From Actinobacteria bacterium OV320 (GTDB lineage: Bacteria; Actinomycetota; Actinomycetes; Streptomycetales; Streptomycetaceae), in NCBI GenBank assembly GCA_001298545.1, contig LJCX01000027.1, forward strand, positions 310,001 through 374,000: a stretch of 64,000 nucleotides of DNA. Reading direction: 5' to 3'. A program made the position numbers and the translations under genes. The stretch's first letter is position 1. The number at the start of each line of letters is the position of its first letter. Positions 32,948 to 41,337 of the stretch are shown here, piece by piece. Under the pieces are notes generated by a model. That model was not told the origin of the DNA. It did not search any database and worked only from the letters and a program-made list of their open reading frames with translations.

Positions 32948-33439
32948 TTGGAGCCGATATCGGTGGCGCTGTTGGCGGCGCTGGCAGGAGGAGCCGGGGG
33001 CGAGGCCGGCCGGCAGGCCTGGGCGACGCTGAGCGAACTCGTCCGGCGCCCGTTCCGGCGCGACGGCAGCGGTGACGGCAACAGTGACGGTGACGGCAAC
33101 CGTGACGGTGACGGCAACACCGGGGCCCCGGCGGCGGGTTCGGCGGAACCGGAACTGGTCCGGCTGGCCGCGCACCCGGACGACGCGGTACTGGCCCGCG
33201 CGCTGAGCACGGCGCTTGCGGTGCGGGCGGCGGCGGACGCGGAGTTCCGGGCGGGGCTCGTGCGGTGGCACCGGCTGGCCGGCTCGCTGCACACCGGCGA
33301 TGTGCACAACGAGATCAGCGGCGGCACGTTCAACAGCCCTGTTCTCCAGGGCCGCGACTTCTCCGGCCTCTCCTTCACGACCCCGGCGCCACCGCGCGTG
33401 GACCCCGGCACGGACAGCCCGCCCACCGCCCCGGACTGA
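32948..33439 (+). CDS. Small helical protein with C-terminal amyloid-signalling-like motif (possible Bell-type effector)
   Basis: 163 aa from a TTG start. Residues 1-36 (I-S-V-A-L-L-A-A-L-A-G-G-A-G-G-E-A-G-R-Q...) form a hydrophobic-to-amphipathic helix. A G/D/N repeat linker (about 40-57) and two more helices follow. The C-terminus holds N-E-I-S-G-G-T-F-N-S-P-V-L-Q-G-R-D-F-S-G-L, which aligns with the N-terminal motif of the STAND protein at 27023-29146. Actinobacterial NLR loci are known to pair an N-terminal BASS amyloid motif on the receptor with the same motif at the C-terminus of a membrane-active Bell protein. That role is inferred here from the shared motif and domain order. Confidence 0.6.
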   Translation: MEPISVALLAALAGGAGGEAGRQAWATLSELVRRPFRRDGSGDGNSDGDGNRDGDGNTGAPAAGSAEPELVRLAAHPDDAVLARALSTALAVRAAADAEFRAGLVRWHRLAGSLHTGDVHNEISGGTFNSPVLQGRDFSGLSFTTPAPPRVDPGTDSPPTAPD

Positions 33440-33466
33440 CGACGACGCCGGCCGGACCGGCAGGTG

Positions 33467-35062
33467 TCATGCCAGCCGCTCCGCGAGGTGGTCACCGACG
33501 CGCAGGGCGTTGGCGATGGCGGTCAGCGAGGGGTTGACCGCCCCGATGCTCGGGAAGAAGCTCGTGTCGACGACGTAGAGGTTGTCCAGGTCGTGGGCCT
33601 TGCAGTGGACGTCGAGGGCGGAACTGCCGGGATCGTCGCCGAAGCGGACCGTGCCCGCCTGGTGCGCGGTGGCGCCGATGGGCATGCCCTTGTGCAGATA
33701 GATGCTGTGCGACAGGAGATGGTGTTCGTTCATGCCCAGGTGACCGAGCATGCCCTGGAGTCTGTGCCGCAGCCGGTTCAGTCCGGCGACGTTGTTCTTC
33801 TCGTCCAGGGCCAGGTGGATCCCGCCGTCCCGGTCCAGGGTGACCCGGTTGCCGGCAGCGGGCAGGTCCTCGCCGCACAGCCAGAAGTCGACCGCATGGT
33901 GGGCGAGCACCTCGAACGGCATGTCGGGGGCCGTCGCCCCGGCCCAGCGGGGCGCTTCGCCGTGGATCTGCTCGGAGTCGGACTTGCCGAGCATCTGGAT
34001 GCCGCCGAGGGGGTAGTCCCAGTCGTCGGATCCCAGGTACCAGTCGTGCAGCGCCAGGGTCTTCTGGAACCTGGTGTCGTTGGGTTCCCTGGACACGGCC
34101 ATCAGGGCCAGGTTGTTGTGCCGCATGTAGTGCCGGCCCACCACGTCCGAGCTGTTGGCCAGTCCCCGCGGATGCCGGTCGTTCGCCGAACGCAGCAGCA
34201 GGACAGCGGAGTTGACGGCGCCACAAGCGACCACCACGACGTCGGCGCGGAACTCCACGGTGGCGGCTTCCCGGTCGCCCGGCTCCCCCACCGTGGCGAC
34301 GACCGAGGTCACGGTCCGGCCGGTCGCGTCCGTCTCCAGCCGCCGCACGTCGGCGTGGGTGACCATCTCGACGTTGGGGTGCGCGAGAGCGGGGTCGACG
34401 CAGATGACCTGTGCGTCGGACTTGGCGCCGACCAGACAGGGGAATCCGTCGACGCGGTCGCAGCGGATGCAGGCGCTGGTGTGGGTGGCCCGGCCCCGGT
34501 CGTCCTGGGTGAGGTTCACCCCGATCGGGAGGTGGAAGGGATGCAGTCCCTGCTTCTCCAGGTCGTGGCTGAGTTGCTGGATGCGCGGCTCGTGCTGGAC
34601 CGGCGGATGGGCGTACTGGGCGCTGGTGGGGCCCTCGGTGGGGTCCTCGCCGTGCCGGCCGTGGACGAGATAGAGGTGTTCGGCCTGCGTGTAGTACGGC
34701 TCGAACTCCTCGTAGCTCAGGGGCCAGGCGGGCGACACGCCGTCGTGGTGGCGGAGTTCGCCGAAGTCCTCGGGGCGCAGCCGGAAGAGTGCGGCGCCGT
34801 AGAACTTGGTGTTGCCTCCCACGTAGTAGTTGACCTCGGGCGGGAACTCCTTCCCGTCCTTGTCGTACCAGAACTCCGGGGCACGGTACTTCCCCTTGAC
34901 GAAGACCGCGGTGGAGTCCCAGTTGTCCCGTTCACGGGGAAGATAGCCGCCGCGTTCGAGAAGGAGGATCCGCTTTCCGGTGGGTGCCAGCCGGTGGGCG
35001 AGAGTGCCACCGCCCGCACCTGTCCCGATGATGATGACGTCGTAGTACTGCGCGTCGGTCAT
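33467..35062 (-). CDS. GMC-family FAD-dependent oxidoreductase
   Basis: 531 aa from ATG 35062 (GTG 35071 possible). The N-terminal dinucleotide site G-T-G-A-G-G-G-T-L-A, the G-G-N-T-K-F-Y-G-A-A loop near residue 85, and the C-terminal V-D-T-S-F-F-P-S-I-G-A-V-N-P-S-L-T define the glucose-methanol-choline oxidoreductase family; D-V-H-C-K-A-H-D-L near the C-terminus supplies the likely active-site His. These enzymes oxidise alcohols or sugars using FAD and pass electrons to O2, quinones or other acceptors. No signal peptide. The substrate is unknown; sugar oxidation would fit the gluconokinase and SDR genes a few kb away. Confidence 0.88.
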   Translation of the reverse strand: MTDAQYYDVIIIGTGAGGGTLAHRLAPTGKRILLLERGGYLPRERDNWDSTAVFVKGKYRAPEFWYDKDGKEFPPEVNYYVGGNTKFYGAALFRLRPEDFGELRHHDGVSPAWPLSYEEFEPYYTQAEHLYLVHGRHGEDPTEGPTSAQYAHPPVQHEPRIQQLSHDLEKQGLHPFHLPIGVNLTQDDRGRATHTSACIRCDRVDGFPCLVGAKSDAQVICVDPALAHPNVEMVTHADVRRLETDATGRTVTSVVATVGEPGDREAATVEFRADVVVVACGAVNSAVLLLRSANDRHPRGLANSSDVVGRHYMRHNNLALMAVSREPNDTRFQKTLALHDWYLGSDDWDYPLGGIQMLGKSDSEQIHGEAPRWAGATAPDMPFEVLAHHAVDFWLCGEDLPAAGNRVTLDRDGGIHLALDEKNNVAGLNRLRHRLQGMLGHLGMNEHHLLSHSIYLHKGMPIGATAHQAGTVRFGDDPGSSALDVHCKAHDLDNLYVVDTSFFPSIGAVNPSLTAIANALRVGDHLAERLA

Positions 35063-35233
35063 GCCGGCCACCGTCCTCGGAGCATGCGCCGGTCCTGCCG
35101 GGTGAATGGGCCGTCCGACCCGACCACCAACGTATCTCCGGGCGATGTTTCCGGCGAGTTGGGCCGGTCGGGTGAACCGAGGCGCCGGGCGGCGACGCCG
35201 GCTCGTGCGCTTGCGTGCGCGGATCGAGCCGTG

Positions 35234-36166
35234 TCACAGGATCGCGAGGGGATTGACGGGCGAGCCGGTGGCGGCGGGCAGCCGGAGCGGGGCGATGACG
35301 CAGAGGAACGACCAGCGGCCTTCGCGCGCGCAGATCGGCGTGAGGTCCTCGAACCGCAGATAGTCCAGCAGGTGCAGTCCCATGGCGTGGATGCCCAGCA
35401 CATGGACCGGGAACGCGACCTCCTGGACCGCGCTGGGCGCGCTGTCGTTGTTGCCGTCACCGCCGAGTACGGCCACCTCCCGCTCGGCCAGGAACTCCAT
35501 GGCCGTCGGATGGAGTCCGGCACGAGCCCCGGCCACGTCCCAGGGGCCGAGCTCCTCGCGGCGGCGGCGGTGTCCGACCCGTACGAGCAGGATGTCGCCG
35601 CGGCCGACCCGGACGCCCTGCCGTGCCTCGGCGGCGGCGAGGTCCTCGGCCCGCACCTGCGCTCCGGGTTCGAGCCAGGGGACGCCGCGCAGCCGGGGGA
35701 TGTCGAGGAGGACCCCGCGTCCGACGATGCCGTCGCGGGCGAGGTCGACGGACAGGGCGCTCGCGCCGCCCGGCGACAGTACGTCCGCCGCCGGTACGCC
35801 GCCGTGCAGGGTGCCGTCGTAGACGACGTGGCACAGGGCGTCGAGGTGGCTGTTCACGTCGCCGTGCACGTTCATGGCGAAGCGGTCCCTCGCGAACTCG
35901 ACTCCGCTCGGCCCGGGTTCGCCGTCGGCCGGGGCGGTGAGCCGGTGTTCGGCCGGGTCGGGGTCGTCGGGTCCGCTGCGGGTGTTCACGGGCGAGGCGA
36001 GTGACACCGTACGCCCCGACCGCACCTCGCGTACGGCGGCCAGCACGTGCTCCGCGGTGATCGTGTCCAGGGCGCCCCGGCGTCCGGCGCCGCCGGGGGA
36101 CGTGTCGCGCAGGTGCCGGTACAGACGCCGGAAGTCGGCCTCGCTCAGCTCGCCGCTGGTCCGCAT
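35234..36166 (-). CDS. Cyclase-family (kynurenine formamidase-like) metal-dependent hydrolase
   Basis: 310 aa from ATG 36166. The metal-binding box H-G-D-V-N-S-H-L-D-A-L-C-H (about residues 101-113) replaces the usual HxGTHxDxPxH, and further conserved segments R-G-V-L-L-D-I-P and L-L-V-R-V-G follow. The family hydrolyses amides such as N-formylkynurenine or related cyclic compounds. It follows the same direction as the GMC gene but 170 bases upstream of it, so they may share a transcript. The exact substrate is not evident. No signal peptide. Confidence 0.78.
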   Translation of the reverse strand: MRTSGELSEADFRRLYRHLRDTSPGGAGRRGALDTITAEHVLAAVREVRSGRTVSLASPVNTRSGPDDPDPAEHRLTAPADGEPGPSGVEFARDRFAMNVHGDVNSHLDALCHVVYDGTLHGGVPAADVLSPGGASALSVDLARDGIVGRGVLLDIPRLRGVPWLEPGAQVRAEDLAAAEARQGVRVGRGDILLVRVGHRRRREELGPWDVAGARAGLHPTAMEFLAEREVAVLGGDGNNDSAPSAVQEVAFPVHVLGIHAMGLHLLDYLRFEDLTPICAREGRWSFLCVIAPLRLPAATGSPVNPLAIL

Positions 36167-36355
36167 GCCCCCACCCTCCGGCAGGCCCCGGGCTCCCGCA
36201 CGCCGAGCTGCCGGGCCGGGGGACGGCCGCGTCGACGAGTGGGCGAACGCCGGCACGTGAGCGGTGTACCGAGGTGCGGCCGCCTCCGTCCGGTGCTGCA
36301 ATGAAGTCCGAAAACAGGGGGCCGCTGAACGCCGTGACCACCCAGGGGTGAAGCC

Positions 36356-36811
36356 GTGAGCGATGAATTCGTCGAAATGGGACCGATCGACTATGTCGTC
36401 GTCGAGTTCCCCGGGAACCGCATGACCGGCGAGGGCTTTCCCCTGCTGGTCGATCTGGTGGACCGCGGCCTCATCCGGATCCTCGATCTGCTGTTCGTCC
36501 GGAAGGAGGAGGACGGATCCGTGGTCGGCCTGGAGATCGCCGATCTCACCGGTGACGGGGTTCTGGACCTGGCCGTGTTCGAGGGCGCCTCCTCCGGCCT
36601 GCTGGGCCAGGACGACATCGAGGAGGCCGGCGGCGCTCTGGGAGCCGGCAACTCCGCGGCGATCCTGGTCTACGAGAACCTGTGGGCCGCGCCCTTCGCC
36701 ACCGCCCTGCGCCGCGGCGGCGCACAGCTGGTCGCCTCCGGACGGATCCCGGTACCGGCCGTCCTGGCCGCGCTGGACGAGACGGACGACGTGCGGCCGC
36801 CGAGGACGTAG
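36356..36811 (+). CDS. DUF6325-family protein
   Basis: 151 aa. It opens with M-G-P-I-D-Y-V-V-V-E-F-P-G-N and R-I-L-D-L-L-F-V-R-K, the marks of the actinobacterial DUF6325/DUF1269-like family. A Gly/Ala stretch (residues about 88-105) resembles the small hydrophobic segment in these proteins. The last 30 residues are predicted helical (V-P-A-V-L-A-A-L-D-E). Family members often sit next to SHOCT-domain proteins and stress genes, but the role is unknown. It starts at a GTG with AGGGGTGAA upstream. Confidence 0.8.
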   Translation: MSDEFVEMGPIDYVVVEFPGNRMTGEGFPLLVDLVDRGLIRILDLLFVRKEEDGSVVGLEIADLTGDGVLDLAVFEGASSGLLGQDDIEEAGGALGAGNSAAILVYENLWAAPFATALRRGGAQLVASGRIPVPAVLAALDETDDVRPPRT

Positions 36812-36824
36812 CGACTCCGTCACG

Positions 36825-37144
36825 GTGACCGAAGACCAGGTATTCCTGGGCCTCGGCCTGATCGTCGTGCCGGCCGTCGGCTCCCAGGTGCCGGCGCACC
36901 GGCTGCGCATCCCCGCACTGATCGTTCTGCTGCCCGTCGGACCGGACCGGACCTGACCGGGCCCGAACTGGCCCGTCGTCACGCCCGGGGCGCCCGGGTC
37001 GTGACGCATCGCTTCGACGGCACCCTGCCGGCCGGACACCGGATGCTGTTCCTGGTACGGGGTGACGGCCGGCTCCTCCCCGTCACCCGGGCGGGCGGCC
37101 AGGAGCCGCGGCCGGGGGACCTCGCCGTACTCCTGAGCGCGTGA
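36825..37144 (+). pseudogene. Remnant of a monovalent cation:proton antiporter gene (ends only)
   Basis: From GTG 36825 the frame encodes V-T-E-D-Q-V-F-L-G-L-G-L-I-V-V and A-H-R-L-R-I-P-A-L-I-V-L-L-P-V-G, the first helix of a CPA1/CPA2-type antiporter, then stops at 36956. From about 36957 another frame encodes a piece resembling the C-terminal regulatory (TrkA-C/RCK-like) tail: L-P-A-G-H-R-M-L-F-L-V-R-G-D-G...G-D-L-A-V-L-L-S-A, stopping at 37144. Some 450-500 residues between them are gone and the frame has shifted. This is best read as an internal deletion. The two pieces are unlikely to work. Confidence 0.7.
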
Positions 37145-37148
37145 CCCG

Positions 37149-37712
37149 TCAGCGGCCCGTGGACCGCCCGAAGGAGGCGACGGCGGCCCGCACCCGGACG
37201 AGAGCGGCCGGCAGAGCGGCGGTGGCGTCCAGGGTCAGGCCCGGCTCGTCCGCTTCCAGTGGCTCCAGCGTCGCGAACTGCGAGTCGACCAGCCGGGCGG
37301 GCATGAAGTGGCCGGTGCGCCGGGACACCCGGGCCCGTGCGGTGTCCCGGTCCAGGGCGAGGTAGAGACACCAGAGCCGGGCGCCCGCGGCCGCCCGGAG
37401 TTCGTCGCGGTACGCCCGCTTGAGGGCCGAGCAGGCGACGACCAGCCCCTCCCCGGCCTCGGCGGAGCGCCGGACGCGGTCGGCGAGGGCCCGCAGCCAG
37501 GGCCCGCGGTCGGCGTCGTCCAGGGCGTGGCCGGCGGTCATCTTGGCGATGTTGGCGGCGCTGTGGAAGCCGTCGCCCTCGACGAACGTCACTCCGAGCC
37601 CCTCGGCGACCGCCTTGCCGACGGTGGTCTTGCCGGAACCGGACACCCCGAGGACCAGCACGATCGGCGGTGCCTGCCCGGCCCCGCGCACCGGCTCCCC
37701 GCCGCCGGTCAC
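37149..37712 (-). CDS. gntK: Gluconokinase
   Basis: 187 aa from the GTG at 37712, overlapping the cydB stop (GTGA). Walker A G-V-S-G-S-G-K-T-T (about residues 18-26), E-G-D-G-F-H-S, and R-T-G-H-F-M-P near residue 140 are the standard gluconokinase marks. The enzyme phosphorylates D-gluconate to 6-phosphogluconate with ATP, feeding the pentose phosphate pathway. It sits downstream of cydAB and a glucose-dehydrogenase-like SDR, suggesting oxidation of glucose to gluconate with entry here. Confidence 0.92.
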   Translation of the reverse strand: MTGGGEPVRGAGQAPPIVLVLGVSGSGKTTVGKAVAEGLGVTFVEGDGFHSAANIAKMTAGHALDDADRGPWLRALADRVRRSAEAGEGLVVACSALKRAYRDELRAAAGARLWCLYLALDRDTARARVSRRTGHFMPARLVDSQFATLEPLEADEPGLTLDATAALPAALVRVRAAVASFGRSTGR

Positions 37713-38758
37713 GGGCTCTCGGGCTCCCGTCCGGCCGCCGTCCGCCGCAGGTCCGCCTCGGTGAGGGGCTGGAGGGCCCCGGCGGTGTCCAGCCGGTAGA
37801 GCAGGACGAGGGGCGGTCCGACGAGCACCACGGCGATGGCCGTGACCAGCAGCAGCCAGCGCAGTGTCGTCGTCGCGCCGGCCGCCTCGGACACGGTCAG
37901 CGAGGTGGGGATGAGATAGGGCCGCTGGGCCAGCCCCCACGCCACGACGACGAGGGCCACGCCGGCGACGGCGGTGATCCTCGCCCATCCCGTGGCGGTG
38001 CGGTACAGCAGCACGGCGGTGGCCAGCGCGCTGACGACGGCGACCAGGACGAGGGCGAGACCGATGCCGCTGGTCAGCCCGTCGTGGACGTAGCGCGCGT
38101 CGTCGCGGGTGACGACCAGGCCGACGCACGCCAGGACGGCGAGGACGGCGAGGCTGCACCAGGCCCGCAGGCGGAAGTAGCCGACCAGGTCGGCGGCGTC
38201 GAAGCGGCGGGCGTCGGCGGTCAGGAACACCGCCCCGAGGAAGGCGGTCGCGGCGACGGTCAGCAGGCCGGCGATCACGGACGTCCCGTTGGACCACGCG
38301 TCGGCCGACGCCTCGGTGCCGGGAGCCACCCGGCCCGTGGCCAGCCCGCCGACCGCCGCGCCGAGGAAGAAGGGCGTCAGCAGCGAGGAGACGGCGAAGA
38401 CCGCGCCGTAGACCCTGCGCCCGGCGAGCCGCTGGGTGGGCTTGCGCAGGGCGAACCCGGCGCCGCGCAGGACGAGTCCGACGGCCGCCAGTGCCAGCGG
38501 CAGCCACATGGCCGTGAAGACCGTCTGGAACAGGACCGGGAAGCCGGTCCACATGATGACCAGGACGAAGATGAGCCAGACGTTGTTGGTCTCCCACACC
38601 GGCTCCATGGCGTGGTCGATGAGCCACCGGGGGCGCTTGCCCCGCCGGGTGCCGCCCGCGAGCAGGTCCCAGAATCCGGCGCCGTAGTCCGTGCCGCCGG
38701 CACACGCGTAGGCGGTCACCGCGGCCAGCAGCACCCAGGCGACGGCGTCCTCGGTCAT
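37709..38758 (-). CDS. cydB: Cytochrome bd ubiquinol oxidase subunit II
   Basis: 349 aa with about eight membrane helices. The start V-A-W-V-L-L-A-A-V-T-A-Y-A-C-A-G-G-T-D-Y and the I-D-H-A-M-E-P-V-W-E-T-N-N-V-W-L segment (residues about 47-62) are conserved in CydB. It pairs with CydA to reduce O2 to water using menaquinol, usually at low oxygen or under respiratory stress. The start overlaps the cydA stop by 4 bases and its stop overlaps gluconokinase. No cydCD assembly genes are in the window. Confidence 0.93.
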   Translation of the reverse strand: MTEDAVAWVLLAAVTAYACAGGTDYGAGFWDLLAGGTRRGKRPRWLIDHAMEPVWETNNVWLIFVLVIMWTGFPVLFQTVFTAMWLPLALAAVGLVLRGAGFALRKPTQRLAGRRVYGAVFAVSSLLTPFFLGAAVGGLATGRVAPGTEASADAWSNGTSVIAGLLTVAATAFLGAVFLTADARRFDAADLVGYFRLRAWCSLAVLAVLACVGLVVTRDDARYVHDGLTSGIGLALVLVAVVSALATAVLLYRTATGWARITAVAGVALVVVAWGLAQRPYLIPTSLTVSEAAGATTTLRWLLLVTAIAVVLVGPPLVLLYRLDTAGALQPLTEADLRRTAAGREPESP

Positions 38759-40209
38759 GTGCCGCCCCCGTCCTTGCCGCCGGTCGTGGACAACGGCCGG
38801 GGGCCGTAGGGGGTGTCGCCCTCCACGTCCCCGGGGGCGGCTGCCGTGGCGGCGCCCTCGTCGGCCAACCGCCATCGTCTGCTCATTCTCAGCAGGACGG
38901 TCAGGAAGGCGCCGAACACGAGCACGTAGAGCACCACGACGAGGCCGAGCATCGTCCACAGGATCGGGGCCCGGGTGTCCGTCACCGCCTCCGCGACCCG
39001 CATGTTCTGGTAGACGATCCAGGGCTGCCGGCCCACCTCGGTGGTGATCCAGCCGCACTCCACGGTCAGCAGACAGGCGCCGCCGGCCAGCGCCGCGCAC
39101 CGGAAGAACCACGGGGACCCGGGCAGGTCACGGCGGCGCAGCCAGCACCAGCCGTACCAGAGGGCGAGCAGGACGAGCAGGCTGCCGATGGTCACCATGA
39201 TGTCGAACGCCCAGTGCGCGATCGTGGCCTGAGTCGCCGTCGGGCGGTCGCTCGCCGGGACCGAGGACAGTCCCGTCACCTTGGTGGCCGGGCTGAAACC
39301 GGCGAGGATCGAGTCCAGTTGGGGGATCCTGATCCCGCCGGAGATCGTCCCGTCGGCATGCAGCCGCCCGAACATGTACTCCGGCACGTGGGTGTCGGTC
39401 TTCCAGACGATCTCGGTGGCCGCGAACTTCACCGGCTGCTTGTGGAAGACGGACCGGGCGATCGAGTCCCCGAGCACGAACTGCACCGGGGTCAGGATCG
39501 CGGCGACGGAGAACGGCACGGTGAAGCCGAGCCGGTGGTAGCGGTCCCGGCGGCCCCGCAGCCAGCCGACCGCGTACACCCCGGCGATCACATAACCGGC
39601 CGTCAGCACCACTCCGACGACGAAGTGCCAGTACTCCGGGCCGAACATCGGGGTGAAGATCGCCCTTCGTACGTCGACGTCCACGGGCTTGCCGGACGCG
39701 TCGAGCGAGAAGCCGCGCGGGGTGTTCATCCAGGAGTTCGCGGCCACGATGCCGAACGCCCCCATCAGGGCGGCCAGCGGCAGGGGCAGGGCGAGCCAGA
39801 AGTGCGTCCACGGCTTGAGCCGGCGCCAGCCGTACAGGTAGATGGCGATGAGGATGGCCTCGAGGAAGAACGCCCAGGCCTCGACCCCGAAGCCGAGGCC
39901 GAAGACATCACCCCACCGGCCCATCATCCCCGGCCACAGCAGGCCGAGTTCGAAGGAGAGCACCGTGCCGGTCACGATGCCGATGGCGAACTGGACGGCC
40001 ATGACGGCCGACCAGCGCCGCGCGAGCAGCAGGGCGACCGCGTCGCCCTTGCGCAGCCCGCGGTAGTGCATCAGGAGGGTGATGGCGGGCAGGGCGACGC
40101 CGAAGGGCACGAGCAGGATGTGGGAGCCCAGGGTGAAGGCCATCAGCTCCCGGGCCGGCAGCAGTTGTGCGGGGCCGTCCGCCAGAAAGTGGTCGATCGC
40201 GCTGTTCAC
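38755..40209 (-). CDS. cydA: Cytochrome bd ubiquinol oxidase subunit I
   Basis: 484 aa with nine or so helices. His30 in G-S-H-I-L-L-V-P-F-G is the haem ligand near the N-terminus; E-Y-W-H-F-V-V-G supplies the second; the signature E-C-G-W-I-T-T-E-V-G-R-Q-P-W is intact. The Q-loop (roughly residues 245-330) is short, as in the cyanide-insensitive (CioA-like) branch. It receives electrons from menaquinol and reduces O2 without pumping protons. First gene of a cydA-cydB-gntK unit. Confidence 0.94.
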   Translation of the reverse strand: MNSAIDHFLADGPAQLLPARELMAFTLGSHILLVPFGVALPAITLLMHYRGLRKGDAVALLLARRWSAVMAVQFAIGIVTGTVLSFELGLLWPGMMGRWGDVFGLGFGVEAWAFFLEAILIAIYLYGWRRLKPWTHFWLALPLPLAALMGAFGIVAANSWMNTPRGFSLDASGKPVDVDVRRAIFTPMFGPEYWHFVVGVVLTAGYVIAGVYAVGWLRGRRDRYHRLGFTVPFSVAAILTPVQFVLGDSIARSVFHKQPVKFAATEIVWKTDTHVPEYMFGRLHADGTISGGIRIPQLDSILAGFSPATKVTGLSSVPASDRPTATQATIAHWAFDIMVTIGSLLVLLALWYGWCWLRRRDLPGSPWFFRCAALAGGACLLTVECGWITTEVGRQPWIVYQNMRVAEAVTDTRAPILWTMLGLVVVLYVLVFGAFLTVLLRMSRRWRLADEGAATAAAPGDVEGDTPYGPRPLSTTGGKDGGGT

Positions 40210-40254
40210 ATGGTCCTCGGTGGCTCGTCCGGGATGGCGCAGGCGTGACGGGTC

Positions 40255-41094
40255 TCAGCCACCCGTGGCGAATCCGGGGAACAGCGTCATTCCGCCGTCG
40301 ACGTAGATGGTGGTCCCCACCACGTAGTCGAGGAGGTCGGAGGCCAAAGTGGCCACCACGTTCGCGATGTCGTCCGGGTCGCCGACGCGGTGGTAGGGGA
40401 TGAGCCGGAGCAGGTCGGCCTCGGCCTCGGGGGTCTCCCAGGCACTGCGGTTGATGGGCGTGCGGATGGCTCCCGGGGCGACGGCGTTCACCCGGATCCG
40501 GTGCGGCGCGAGCTCCTGCGCGAGGGTCGCCATGAGCATCTGCACCCCGCCCTTGGACGACGCGTAGTTCACATGGCCCGCCCAGGGGATGATCTGGTGG
40601 ACCGAACTCATGCAGATGATTTTCCCGGCGGACCGGGACACCTCCGGAACGACACCGCGCCGCATGAATTCCTTGGCCGCTTCACGTGCGCACAGGAACT
40701 GTCCGGTCAGATTCACATCCAGTACCTTGCGCCACTGGTCGATGGTCATGTCGGTGAGGGCGGCGTCCCGCTGGAGGCCCGCATTGGCGACCATGACGTC
40801 GATGGTGCCGAACTCCTCGACCATTCGGGAGACCATGTCGACGACCTGGTCCTCCTGCGACACATCGGCCTCGTGCGCATAGGCACGGACGCCGAAACCC
40901 TCGATCTCGCGCACCACTTCTTCCGCGGCTTCCCGCCCCGCCACATAGTTCACGACCACATCGGCGCCCACCCGACCCAGGCCGATCGCCGTGGCCTTTC
41001 CGATGCCGGAATTCGCGCCCGTCACCAGCGCTTTCTGCCCTTTGAGGAGCAGCGGGGCAAGGGGCTGGCGACCATTGTTTCCGCTGGTTTCCAC
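40255..41094 (-). CDS. Short-chain dehydrogenase, glucose 1-dehydrogenase-like
   Basis: 279 aa. NAD(P) motif T-G-A-N-S-G-I-G (about residues 25-32), N-A-G-L (about 105), catalytic S-S-V-H...Y-A-S-S-K, and C-terminal V-D-G-G-M-T-L are all intact. The pattern A-D-V-V-V-N-Y and the C-terminal F-P-G-F resemble bacterial glucose 1-dehydrogenases. Reaction inferred: beta-D-glucose to glucono-lactone with NAD(P)+. Located 45 bases before cydA in the same direction, so SDR, CydAB and gluconokinase could form one transcript turning glucose into 6-phosphogluconate with a matching oxidase. Confidence 0.83.
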   Translation of the reverse strand: METSGNNGRQPLAPLLLKGQKALVTGANSGIGKATAIGLGRVGADVVVNYVAGREAAEEVVREIEGFGVRAYAHEADVSQEDQVVDMVSRMVEEFGTIDVMVANAGLQRDAALTDMTIDQWRKVLDVNLTGQFLCAREAAKEFMRRGVVPEVSRSAGKIICMSSVHQIIPWAGHVNYASSKGGVQMLMATLAQELAPHRIRVNAVAPGAIRTPINRSAWETPEAEADLLRLIPYHRVGDPDDIANVVATLASDLLDYVVGTTIYVDGGMTLFPGFATGG

Positions 41095-41337
41095 TCGTGT
41101 CTCCCTGTGCGTGCCGACGCGGACATTCGACGGACGTTCAAAGGAATCCGCCCGACAACGAAAACACGTGGGGACCGGTGGGGCACGGTGGGACGTCTCC
41201 CGTCAGCCGCCCGGGTGCCCGCCCGCGCCGAACGGCCCAATGCCCGCCGACCGGGCCGCGCGGGCGGCGCGGACCGCTCGGACGGGCCGGCCGGACGGGA
41301 CGGTCGACAGGCTGGTCGGACGGGCCGTGAGGACGGG

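Noticed and set aside
33464..36004. 846-codon forward open frame across the GMC and cyclase genes
   Set aside because: Antisense to two recognisable enzymes; it even crosses their intergenic gap with no domain.
36957..37144. Separate small gene for the antiporter C-terminal piece
   Set aside because: No ribosome site or start where homology begins; better explained as part of the antiporter remnant.
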